Shown: piece after piece, positions 41,667-48,323 of the stretch
Numbering within the stretch: the stretch's first letter is position 1
How the letters are laid out: the number at the start of each line of letters is the position of its first letter
Assembly: GCA_035552775.1 (NCBI GenBank)
Contig: DASZKW010000010.1
Location: 1 to 48,323 of the forward strand
DNA from: DASZKW01 sp035552775
GTDB lineage: Bacteria; Actinomycetota; Acidimicrobiia; Acidimicrobiales; Palsa-688
Reading direction: 5' to 3'
DNA: 48,323 bases
Made by a program: the position numbers and the translations under genes
The notes under the pieces: generated by a model
The model's input: only the letters and a program-made list of their open reading frames with translations
The model's database searches: none
Told to the model about the DNA's origin: nothing

Positions 41667-42716
41667 ATGTGCGCAGAGACCCGGGAGGTCCTTTTCCCCA
41701 CCATGATTCTTGGCCAGGCAGGGTTTCGCGAGCCGGTGTTTCCCGAGACCCGACTGCGCCGGATGCGCCGGACGCCGTCACTGCGCCGCATGGTCGCCGA
41801 GGCGCGCCTGTCGGTCGACGATCTCATCGCCCCCGTGTTCGTCCGGGAGGGGATCGACTCCCCCCGTCCCATCGCGTCTCTACCCGGGGTCTTCCAGCAC
41901 ACCGTCGAGTCGTTGACCAAGGAGGTGCGCCGGCTCCGGGATCTGGGGGTGCCGGCGGTGGTCGTGTTCGGGGTGCCCGCGACCAAAGACGCCACCGGTA
42001 GCGGGGCCTGGGATCCCGACGGCGTGGTGCAGGTGGCGCTGTCGGAGTTAGCCGGCGACGTCGGCGACGACGTCGTGCTCGTCGCCGACCTGTGCCTGGA
42101 TGAGTACACCGACCACGGGCACTGCGGGGTCCTCGACCGCCACGGGGAGGTGGACAACGACGCCACCCTCGAGCTGTACGCCAAGGCGGCGCTGGCCCAG
42201 GCCCGGGCGGGGGCGACCATGGTGGCGCCGAGCGGGATGATGGACGGCCAGGTGGCGGCGATCCGCGCCGCCCTCGACGGGGCCGCCTTCGGGCGTGTCG
42301 GCATCATGGCCTACGCCGCCAAGTACGCCTCGGCGTTGTACGGACCGTTCCGCGACGCCGTCGACGTCACCATCGCCGGCGGTGGTGACCGGCGCGGGTA
42401 CCAGCAGGACTGGCACAACCGGCGGGAGGCGCTCCGCGAGGTAGCCCTCGACGTGGCCGAGGGCGCGGACGTGGTCATGATCAAGCCCGCGTTGGCGTAC
42501 CTCGACGTCATAGCCGCCGTGCGGGGACGGACCGACCTGCCCCTGGCGGCGTACCACGTGAGCGGGGAGTACGCCATGATCAAGGCGGCGGCCGAGCGGG
42601 GATGGATCGACGGCGCCGCCGTCGGCATCGAGCACGTCACCGCGATCAAACGGGCCGGCGCCGACCTCGTCCTCACCTACCTCGCCGGCGAGTTGGCCGA
42701 GACGCTCAATGGCTGA
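41667..42716 (+). CDS. hemB: Porphobilinogen synthase (delta-aminolevulinate dehydratase)
   Basis: A 349-aa TIM-barrel enzyme condensing two aminolevulinates. Schiff-base lysines are in MAYAAKYASALYGPFRDA and VMIKPALAYLDV. The metal region reads DLCLDEYTDHGHCG: Zn-type enzymes have Cys-x-Cys and a third Cys, Mg-type enzymes have Ala-x-Asp and Asp, and this one is mixed (Cys, Asp, Cys). The ATG at 41703 is an alternative start nearer to conserved sequence. It lies 63 bp after cobA-hemD. Confidence 0.93.
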   Translation: MCAETREVLFPTMILGQAGFREPVFPETRLRRMRRTPSLRRMVAEARLSVDDLIAPVFVREGIDSPRPIASLPGVFQHTVESLTKEVRRLRDLGVPAVVVFGVPATKDATGSGAWDPDGVVQVALSELAGDVGDDVVLVADLCLDEYTDHGHCGVLDRHGEVDNDATLELYAKAALAQARAGATMVAPSGMMDGQVAAIRAALDGAAFGRVGIMAYAAKYASALYGPFRDAVDVTIAGGGDRRGYQQDWHNRREALREVALDVAEGADVVMIKPALAYLDVIAAVRGRTDLPLAAYHVSGEYAMIKAAAERGWIDGAAVGIEHVTAIKRAGADLVLTYLAGELAETLNG

Positions 42717-42743
42717 GCGCTCGAGGGCTCGAGGGTTGATGGC

Positions 42744-44027
42744 TTGAGCGCCGAGGCCTCGAGCAACGAGGGGCTCTTCGCCCGGGCCCGGCGGGTCACG
42801 CCCGGCGGGGTGAACTCGCCGGTGCGGGCTTTCCGCTCCGTCGGCGGCAACCCCTATTTTGTGGCCCGGGGCTCGGGGGCGCGGGTCACCGACGTCGAGG
42901 GGCATGAGTACATCGACCTCGTCCAGTCCTACGGCGCGTCGATCCTCGGCCACGCCCACCCGGCGGTGGTCTCGGCCATCGGGCAGGCGGCGGCGGAGGG
43001 GACGACATTCGGGGCCCCCACCGAACGCGAGGTGCTGCTGGCCGAGGAGATCTGCGGGCGCGTCGACGGTTGCGACGAGGTCCGCCTCGTCAGCAGCGGC
43101 ACCGAGGCGGCGATGTCCGCCGTGCGCCTGGCCCGGGGCGCTACCGGGCGGGACGGTGTGGTGTTGTTCGCCGGGTGCTACCACGGCCACAGCGACGCCC
43201 TCCTGGCCGGCGGCGGCAGCGGGGTGGCGACCCTCGGCTTGCCCGCGTCGGCCGGCGTCCCCGCCGGTGCGGTGGCCGAGACCCTGGTCGCGCCGTACAA
43301 CGTGGTCCCCGACGTCGGTCCCCACGTCGCCTGCGTGGTCGTCGAGCCCATCGCCGCCAACATGGGTCTGGTCCCTCCGGTCCCCGGGTTCTTGGAAGGG
43401 CTGCGCGAGGCGTGCGACCGGGCCGGCGCCCTGCTGATCTTCGACGAGGTCATCACCGGGTTCCGCGTCGCCCGGGGCGGGGCCTCCTCGGTCCTCGGTG
43501 TGCGCCCCGACCTGTGGTGCTTCGGCAAGGTGATCGGTGGGGGACTTCCCCTGGCCGCCTTCGGGGGCCGGCGCGACGTCATGGAACAGCTGGCCCCCTC
43601 AGGCCCCGTGTACCAGGCGGGCACCCTCTCCGGGAACCCGTTGGCCACCGCCGCCGGCCTCGCCGTGCTCAGCCTGCTCGACGCCGCCGCCTACGCCGAG
43701 TTGTCGGCGCGGGTGGGACGCTTCGCCGGCGGGCTGGTCGCCGCCCTCGGCGACGCCGGGCTCGAGGTGCAGGTACCTGTGGCGGGGCCGCTGGTCGGGG
43801 TGTTCTTCGCCGGCCAGCCGGTGAGGGACTACGCCGGCGCGACGGCGTCGGCGGGGACGGGCCTGTACCCGGGCTGGATGCACGGACTCCTCGACCGGGG
43901 GGTGGCGGTGGCCCCGGGGGCGTACGAGGTGATGTTCCCCAGCCTGGCGCACACCGACGCCGACCTCGAAGAAGTGGTGGCGGCGGCCGGCGAGGTAGCG
44001 GCCAAGATGGTGGCGGCCGGCGGGTAA
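42744..44027 (+). CDS. hemL: Glutamate-1-semialdehyde 2,1-aminomutase
   Basis: A 427-aa PLP enzyme producing aminolevulinate. FARARRVTPGGVNSPVRAFRSVGG, YIDLVQSYGASILGHAHP, SSGTEAAMSAVRLARG, CYHGHSD, IFDEVITGFRVARGG and the PLP-binding Lys262 in CFGKVIGGGLP are all present. The start appears to be TTG 42744; no better ATG/GTG precedes the conserved N-terminus. The upstream spacer has a duplicated GCTCGAGG. Last gene of the tetrapyrrole run. Confidence 0.93.
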   Translation: MSAEASSNEGLFARARRVTPGGVNSPVRAFRSVGGNPYFVARGSGARVTDVEGHEYIDLVQSYGASILGHAHPAVVSAIGQAAAEGTTFGAPTEREVLLAEEICGRVDGCDEVRLVSSGTEAAMSAVRLARGATGRDGVVLFAGCYHGHSDALLAGGGSGVATLGLPASAGVPAGAVAETLVAPYNVVPDVGPHVACVVVEPIAANMGLVPPVPGFLEGLREACDRAGALLIFDEVITGFRVARGGASSVLGVRPDLWCFGKVIGGGLPLAAFGGRRDVMEQLAPSGPVYQAGTLSGNPLATAAGLAVLSLLDAAAYAELSARVGRFAGGLVAALGDAGLEVQVPVAGPLVGVFFAGQPVRDYAGATASAGTGLYPGWMHGLLDRGVAVAPGAYEVMFPSLAHTDADLEEVVAAAGEVAAKMVAAGG

Positions 44028-44149
44028 GCTTCGTGGTGGGGGTATTCGGATGCGGGGCGCTTGGTGGCGGTCGACTTTTCGACTTTTTCTTCGTCCCCCG
44101 TTCACGCGCAAGGCGGTCAACCCAGGTCAGGGTGGCTCCAGCGAAGCCG

Positions 44150-44320
44150 CTACCGCACCAAGGTGGCGATGCCAGACGAGTGAACGATGTTTGCGTGCCC
44201 GGTGCGATTCCAAGGCAAGGTCAGTAGCACAATTATCAACCAGACCAAGAAAACAACAAGCAGCGCGGTGATCAGCCAGTGCTTCCTGGCCCAAGATCGA
44301 TGCGAATCTGTCGGCATCAT
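44150..44320 (-). CDS. Tiny single-pass membrane protein (56 aa)
   Basis: Read from the minus strand: a basic N-terminus (MMPTDSHRSWARKHW), one strong TM helix (LITALLVVFLVWLIIVLLTLPW, about 16-37) and a short polar C-terminus. Positive-inside predicts N-in. It begins 15 bp after the secreted-protein stop with GGAGA about 10 nt before ATG 44320 (a second ATG at 44317), so the two are probably one operon. No homologue recognised. The rest of the 44028-44335 gap shows no other gene. Confidence 0.55.
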   Translation of the reverse strand: MMPTDSHRSWARKHWLITALLVVFLVWLIIVLLTLPWNRTGHANIVHSSGIATLVR

Positions 44321-44335
44321 TGGTATAATGTCTCC

Positions 44336-45255
44336 CTAACTACCAGCGGCATCCCACTCGCCGTTCGCATGTTCCCACATTTGCACGACGGGATAATAGC
44401 TGCTGAGACACCCATAATGAAATACACAATAGTCGGCGTAGCCCTGCTGCCAGTCATGAAAACCCGTGTTGATTGAGTAGTTCATGTTGGACCAAGCGAA
44501 TAGCCCGCTCGCCGCGTTGCTATTCCAGTGGGCGTTGCTTATGAAGTAGCCGTTCACTCTAGTGAAGTAGCCGTTGGGTGAATCAGGCCAGTCCTGGGTA
44601 CCAAAGTATCCACACCGATAGACATAACCCCAATGAACTCCGGGGACACCCCCTCCCCAGCAGAAAGTGCTGTATGCCTGCCAAACGAAGTCCGTGGTCA
44701 GGGCGCTGCTATACGTTTCGGTGTACCCGATCTGGGCCTCGCCCGCCTGGGATATAGTGCCATAGTCCGGGCCAGTTGTGGGCGCCTTTGCCAGAACAAC
44801 CGGAACCGCCTGGCTGACACTGATGGCCGGGCCACTACTGGTGGACATCGTCGTGGAAAGAACTGTTCCGCTGTTGGGGTTGATGGTCTTGGTGGTAACC
44901 GGCCGACTCCCCGCTGCGGTGACTGCACCGATACTGATGTCGACTTGGGACACTTTCAATCGAGTTGTCGGGTTAGAGTAGACGACTTTTATATTCGTTA
45001 CCGTGAGAGCCGGGTCTGGTGCGCCACCGAGGGGCCCGGTCGTCGGGCCACCGACCGCTAGGCGAGGGGCAACCGGGGGGGGGCCGCCTCGGCCGACGCC
45101 GGGAGGCTCACAGCGCCCATCGAGAGTATCCCCACCATTCCCGCTCTGGTCAGTCGATTTCTGCTTCTGGCCCTTCGTGCATTTCGAGCTCGGCTCAGAC
45201 TAGCCTTCAAATCCAACACCCCGTCCCAGCTGTCGGACGCCGCCTGGAAACGCAT
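44336..45255 (-). CDS. Secreted aromatic-rich protein of unknown function, split by a frameshift at a G9 tract
   Basis: The N-terminal part (ATG 45255, GGAGGT ribosome site) encodes a signal peptide, RNRLTRAGMVGILSMGAVSLPASAEA, then reads Pro codons in a run of nine C (G9 on plus) and stops at 45058. In the shifted frame the chain continues without a stop through APRLAVGG, DPALTVTNIKVVYSNPTTRLKVS and on to 44336. One extra base in the tract (or two fewer) would join them into about 306 aa. The mature part is Trp/Tyr/Gly/Asn-rich with four or so Cys (FCWGGGVPGVHWGYVYRCGYF). GC is clearly lower than in neighbours. Either phase-variable, decayed, or a homopolymer sequencing error. Confidence 0.65.
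45075..45083. repeat. Homopolymeric G9 tract at the frameshift
   Basis: Nine consecutive G on plus, exactly where the signal-peptide frame and the mature frame of the minus-strand gene part. Such tracts are typical sites of slipped-strand change. Confidence 0.85.
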
Positions 45256-45323
45256 GACACCTCCAAGGCGCTCGAACACATGCCCCAGTCGACGACTAGC
45301 CCGCCTCAGAAGTGCCTACGACA

Positions 45324-45352
45324 ACGATACGCCGGTCGTTAAAAAATAGCAA
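45324..45352 (-). promoter_or_regulatory. Candidate sigma-70-type promoter for the secreted protein
   Basis: On the minus strand TTGCTA (45352-45347) and TATCGT (45329-45324) are separated by 17 bp, in an unusually AT-rich stretch about 70 bp upstream of the ATG at 45255. Confidence 0.45.
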
Positions 45353-45395
45353 GATCTTTTTTTCTAGGATGTCGGTTTGTTAATCATTCAGTACT

Positions 45396-45418
45396 CCATC
45401 GCGCGGAGCGCGCGATGG
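45396..45418. repeat. Perfect 10-bp hairpin CCATCGCGCG-GAG-CGCGCGATGG
   Basis: A 10-bp stem with a 3-nt loop lies between the AT-rich promoter region and the IS66 remnant. It may be a terminator-like barrier or the outer end of the insertion; no TSD was identified. Confidence 0.5.
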
Positions 45419-45456
45419 TCCACCACTGAGCGCGGGTGGCTTGGTGATCTAATGGC

Positions 45457-46079
45457 GTGGGTGCGCTTGGGCTGCGGGAACTGCTGCGGGAAGCAACGGC
45501 GGCCGTGGAGCGGCTGCGAGCGGAGAACGAGGGTCTGCGAGCGGAGAACGGCCGCGTCCGCGCCGACAACAATGCGCTGGCGTGATCGCGTCGGCGCGCT
45601 CGAAGCGGCGGGATTCGCCAGGTGGTCGACCTGCCCCCCGCACCCCCGTCGTCACCGACCACGTCGCCTATCGGCGGCGCTGCGCCCGGGGGGTCGAGAC
45701 TGTTGGCGACATGCCGCCCGAGGCCAGGGCCCCGGTGTGTTGGGGGCCCGAGGTCGGAGCTTTCGCTGCTCCTGCTCGTTCGCCAGCACCTGCCCGTGCC
45801 GCGCTGCGCCGAACTGCTCGCCGACCTCTTGGGCGTGGCGATGTCGACGGGATGGCTGTGCAGGTCCAGCTCGAAGCGGCCGGCAAGCTGGGCCCGTTCA
45901 TCACCGAACTCAAAGACCAGCTCCGCCGGGCCCCTGTGGTGCACGCCGACGAGACCGGCACCCAAGTCGGGATCACCAAGCACTGGATGCAAACCCTCAC
46001 CACCAACTTGTTGGTCCTGATCGCCGTGCACCCCAGGCGCGGTGTGCAAGCGATCAGAGATAATCCGCTCAGCCATTAG
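45457..46079 (+). pseudogene. Decayed IS66-family transposase
   Basis: Fragments in several frames line up with one IS66 transposase. The coiled-coil start is VERLRAENEGLRAENGRVRADNNALA (stop at 45583). Then VVDLPPA, then PVVTDHVAYRRRC and PEARAPVCWGPEVGAF. Next LLVRQHLPVPRCAELLADLLGV, and finally LEAAGKLGPFITELKDQLRRAPVVHADETGT with the first catalytic Asp. The zinc-finger/linker region after the coiled coil is deleted and the DDE C-terminus is missing. At least three frame changes rule out function. Confidence 0.85.
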
Positions 46080-46389
46080 CGACGGCCACCTCGATGACGC
46101 CCTACCCGCACTCGTCGACGCCATCAACGACCGGCGCCGCCGCGCCCAGCGCGACCAGACTCGACGGGCCCTCCAACACCTCAGCGTCGGCACCCGCGTG
46201 CGTCTCGATGAACCCGTACGCCCCCCCTACCTCCAAGGCTGCACCGGCACCATCCACCAGATCGACGGCAGCACTGTCGTTGTCAGCCTCGACACCCCCG
46301 TCGGCCGCTTCACCGACGGCCACATCAGCTGCTCACTTCATGAGAGTGACCGCCGCGATGGGCTGTGTGCCCTGCTCAAGGGCGCATAG
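46042..46389 (+). CDS. Hypothetical protein with KOW/SH3-like C-terminus, 5' end disrupted by IS remnant
   Basis: A 115-aa frame whose first 15 codons fall in the IS66 remnant (GTG 46042). The plausible native part starts near SDGHLDDALPALVDAINDRRRRAQ, then VGTRVRLDEPVRPPYLQGCTGTIHQIDGSTVVVSLDTPVGRFTDGHISC, a small beta-barrel pattern seen in uncharacterised actinobacterial and phage proteins. The original start is probably lost, so it may be a pseudogene. Confidence 0.5.
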   Translation: MCKRSEIIRSAISDGHLDDALPALVDAINDRRRRAQRDQTRRALQHLSVGTRVRLDEPVRPPYLQGCTGTIHQIDGSTVVVSLDTPVGRFTDGHISCSLHESDRRDGLCALLKGA

Positions 46390-46396
46390 TTACCAA

Positions 46397-46444
46397 GGTT
46401 CAGGCGCCGGCCGGTTCAGGCGCCGGCAGGTTCAGGCGCCAGCC
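46397..46444. repeat. 16-bp tandem repeat (3 copies)
   Basis: GGTTCAGGCGCCGGCC and two close variants at 46397, 46413 and 46429. On the minus strand the last copies supply the C-terminal APEPAGA codons and stop of the reductase gene. Confidence 0.85.
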
Positions 46445-47720
46445 GGGCGATGGCCGCCATGGCCCGGTAGGCGGCTTCGGCGCCCCCGAGCTCGTCGGGC
46501 CGGAGGAGGTTGGCCATGATGCGCAGGACCCACTCCATGAGGGTCCGGCTGCGCATCCCGGTCGAGACCATCAGGCGCATGAGCTCGGGGTGTCCGATGA
46601 TGCGCACGAACGCCCGGGCCACCTTGAAGTAGAGCCCGTACGTGGCCTCGACCCGCTCCCCGTAGCTCTGCAGGGCGAGGCCGTCGCCGCTCGCCAGGGC
46701 GGTGTGCAGCGCCTCGGCGGCCATGCGTCCCGTCTCGTAGGCATAGGCGATGCCCTCCCCGTTGAACGGGTTGATGGCCCCCCCGGCGTCCCCCACCACC
46801 AGGTAGGTAGGGCCGACCCGCGGGCCGACCGACAGGCCCATGGGCAGCCGGCCCCCGGTGGGGGGTCCGCAGCGAGATTCGGCGGTCATCCCCCACGATT
46901 CCGGTGCGTACTCGACGAAGCTCTCGAACAGGTGGGTGGTGTTGACGCCCTTCCACTGGTTGAACGTGGATAGCAGGCCCACGCCCACGTTGATGCGTCC
47001 GTCGCCTACTGGGAAGACCCAGCCGTAGCCGGGGAGGACGTTGCCGCCCTTGTCCCGGATGTCGAGCCAGCTGTCGATCCACGGCTCCTCGCTCCTGGGC
47101 GACGTGAAGTAGCCGCGGATGGCCATGCCCAGCGGGCAGGCGCGGTTGCGGACCGTGCCGAGCTGACGTCCAACGCGGGAGTTGGCCCCGTCGGCGATAA
47201 CCGTGTAGCGGGCCCGCACGTCGACGCTCTGCTTGTCGTCGTCGTTGGGAGCGCCATCCTGGCGCACCACCCGGGCGCCACGCTTGCGCACCACCCGGGC
47301 GCCGCGCACCAGGCCACCCTCGACGATCGGCTCGGTCGCCTCGGCCCGCTCCCACACCTCGGCGCCGCCCTTGGCCGCCCGATCCGCCACCAGCTGATCG
47401 AGGTCGGCTCGGGTGATCACGTAGCCGTAGGCCGGCACGTCGGGGTGCTCGGGCCAGCGGATCTCCAGGGTGCGGCCGAAGGCGTGGGAGCGCAGCCCGT
47501 CGTAGCGGTGGTAGCCGGCCAGCTCCGCTCCCAGGCCCATGTCCTCGAGTTGGCGCACCGATCGGGGCGTCAACCCGTCGCCGCAGGTCTTCTCCCTGGG
47601 GAAGGACTTGCGTTCGACCATCACCACGTCGTGGCCGGCGCTGGCCAACCAGTACGCAGTCGCCGCTCCCGACGGTCCGCCTCCGATGACCAACACGTCA
47701 CACCGGCGGGAGGAGTCCAT
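46416..47720 (-). CDS. Geranylgeranyl reductase family FAD-dependent oxidoreductase (menaquinone reductase-like)
   Basis: A 434-aa flavoprotein. The FAD site is CDVLVIGGGPSGAATAYWLASAGHDVVMVER, then KTCGDGLTPRSVRQLEDMGLG, GYVITRADLDQLV, VIADGANSRVGRQLG and the second FAD motif VVGDAGGAINPFNGEGIAYAYETG. MenJ-type members saturate an isoprene unit of menaquinone; others act on archaeal lipids. An insert around 145-160 repeats RGARVVR. It is divergent from the nuo operon, which supports a quinone role. Confidence 0.88.
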   Translation of the reverse strand: MDSSRRCDVLVIGGGPSGAATAYWLASAGHDVVMVERKSFPREKTCGDGLTPRSVRQLEDMGLGAELAGYHRYDGLRSHAFGRTLEIRWPEHPDVPAYGYVITRADLDQLVADRAAKGGAEVWERAEATEPIVEGGLVRGARVVRKRGARVVRQDGAPNDDDKQSVDVRARYTVIADGANSRVGRQLGTVRNRACPLGMAIRGYFTSPRSEEPWIDSWLDIRDKGGNVLPGYGWVFPVGDGRINVGVGLLSTFNQWKGVNTTHLFESFVEYAPESWGMTAESRCGPPTGGRLPMGLSVGPRVGPTYLVVGDAGGAINPFNGEGIAYAYETGRMAAEALHTALASGDGLALQSYGERVEATYGLYFKVARAFVRIIGHPELMRLMVSTGMRSRTLMEWVLRIMANLLRPDELGGAEAAYRAMAAIARLAPEPAGA

Positions 47721-47736
47721 TCCCCGAATCTAGGCG

Positions 47737-47784
47737 GCGCCACCGCCAAGTGCGCCCGGGTGCGCCACCGCCAAGTGCGCCCGG
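47737..47784. repeat. 25-bp-period direct repeat before nuoA (2 copies)
   Basis: GCGCCACCGCCAAGTGCGCC followed by CGG occurs at 47737 and 47762. It lies in the 170-bp divergent region between the reductase gene and nuoA, so it may touch both promoters. Confidence 0.8.
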
Positions 47785-47890
47785 TGCGCGGGCCGGAGCA
47801 CCGGCGGGCAACTCGAACCTCGCCGGTGTGGGAGGCGGGCGTGTCCGCGAGGCTGGCGCGAACCGCCCCGGAGGACTAGGAAGGACGACG

Positions 47891-48323
47891 ATGGACCAGT
47901 ACCTGCCGATCGTGCTGCTGCTGGTGGTGGGAGCCGCCTTCGCCGGCGGCTCTTTCCTGGCCTCCAAGCTGCTCGGTCCTTCGCGGCCGTCGTCGGTCAA
48001 GTCAGGCCCCTACGAGTCGGGAATCGTTCCCCGCGACGCAGCGTCCGCCCGTTTCCCGGTGCGGTTCTACCTGGTGGCGATGATCTTCATCATCTTCGAC
48101 ATCGAGGTGGTGTTCCTCTATCCGTGGGCCACGATTTTCGGGGCGCTCCACACCTTCGGCCTGGCCGAGATGGCGGCGTTCGCCCTCGTCGTGTTCGTGT
48201 CGTTCGCCTACCTGGTGTCCAACGGCGCCCTCGATTGGGGTCCGCCCAAGCGACGGGGACGCACCGCCGGCTTCGACCAGTCGCGGTCATCGATGGCCAC
48301 GGTGAGGCGCGTGCGGCGCCCCG
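47891..48323 (+). CDS. nuoA: NADH-quinone oxidoreductase subunit A (runs off window end)
   Basis: At least 144 residues with no stop before the edge. Three TM helices: LPIVLLLVVGAAFAGGSFLA, FYLVAMIFIIFDIEVVFLYPWA and MAAFALVVFVSFAYLVSNGA, with the loop SGPYESGIVPRDAASARFPVRF that is typical of NuoA. AGGAAGG precedes ATG 47891. Most NuoA proteins are about 120 aa; here a basic C-terminal extension (PPKRRGRTAGF onward) continues out of view. It should be first in a nuo operon encoding the proton-pumping complex I. Confidence 0.92.
   Translation, partial: MDQYLPIVLLLVVGAAFAGGSFLASKLLGPSRPSSVKSGPYESGIVPRDAASARFPVRFYLVAMIFIIFDIEVVFLYPWATIFGALHTFGLAEMAAFALVVFVSFAYLVSNGALDWGPPKRRGRTAGFDQSRSSMATVRRVRRP

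Noticed and set aside
45457..46079. An active IS66 element
   Set aside because: Multiple frame changes, deleted middle and missing DDE C-terminus; no intact accessory ORFs.
47737..47784. Rex operator in front of nuoA
   Set aside because: The repeat is direct, not inverted, and lacks the TGTGAA/TTCACA half-sites of Rex boxes.

Overview
The window is GC-rich chromosomal DNA (about 70% G+C by eye, many GTG starts, short or overlapping junctions). It comes from an actinobacterium: it carries mycothiol glycosyltransferase MshA, an F420-type PPOX oxidoreductase, BldC, Rex, an RsiG-type c-di-GMP anti-sigma homologue, the ClpS-DUF2017 pair and an actinobacterial-style heme operon. A deep-branching class such as Acidimicrobiia is my guess; nothing here proves it.

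Layout. 1-930: the end of an integrated element, with a tyrosine integrase whose frame runs into a tRNA-Glu. 1014-5404 (minus): a tight operon ctaA, clpS, DUF2017, F420 PPOX protein, alpha/beta hydrolase, and a peptidase S51-like protein fused to a CysRS C-terminal-like domain; ctaB is divergent. 6562-11579: two ABC-2 exporters flanking serS. 11597-15227: an OpuC-type osmoprotectant importer. 15236-16958: a histidine phosphatase and a rhomboid. 17034-25082 (plus): an unusual coupled cluster of two acyltransferase-3 membrane proteins, an acyl-CoA ligase, a ComA-like phosphosulfolactate synthase, a VOC protein and two secreted LpqC/PHB-depolymerase-like esterases. 25079-26255: two membrane proteins. 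26399-29219: an atypical tRNA-Lys, a DksA-like protein, a carboxyltransferase, a YgjP-like metalloprotease and a second histidine phosphatase. 29346-34981: MoaD with a masked diglycine, a CdsA-like membrane protein, RsiG, an XRE regulator, MshA, YbjN, ProC and BldC. 35047-44027: rex and the tetrapyrrole genes (siroheme dehydrogenase, hemA, hemC, cobA-hemD, hemB, hemL), interrupted by an antisense AbiEi/DUF559 gene. 44028-46390: a lower-GC island with a secreted protein split at a G9 tract, a tiny membrane protein and a decayed IS66 transposase. 46416-48323: a geranylgeranyl-reductase-family flavoprotein and the start of the nuo operon.

The ordinary genes form a respiration and heme theme: heme A/O synthesis, Rex redox sensing, the glutamate-to-heme C5 pathway with a siroheme branch, and NADH dehydrogenase with a menaquinone-reductase-like enzyme. 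The most unusual signals are the ComA/acyltransferase/esterase cluster, the poly-G-split secreted protein, a 96-bp palindromic element lying codon-perfect inside an esterase gene, and a recurring 30-bp in-frame repeat (GPSG-type decapeptide) in unrelated genes.
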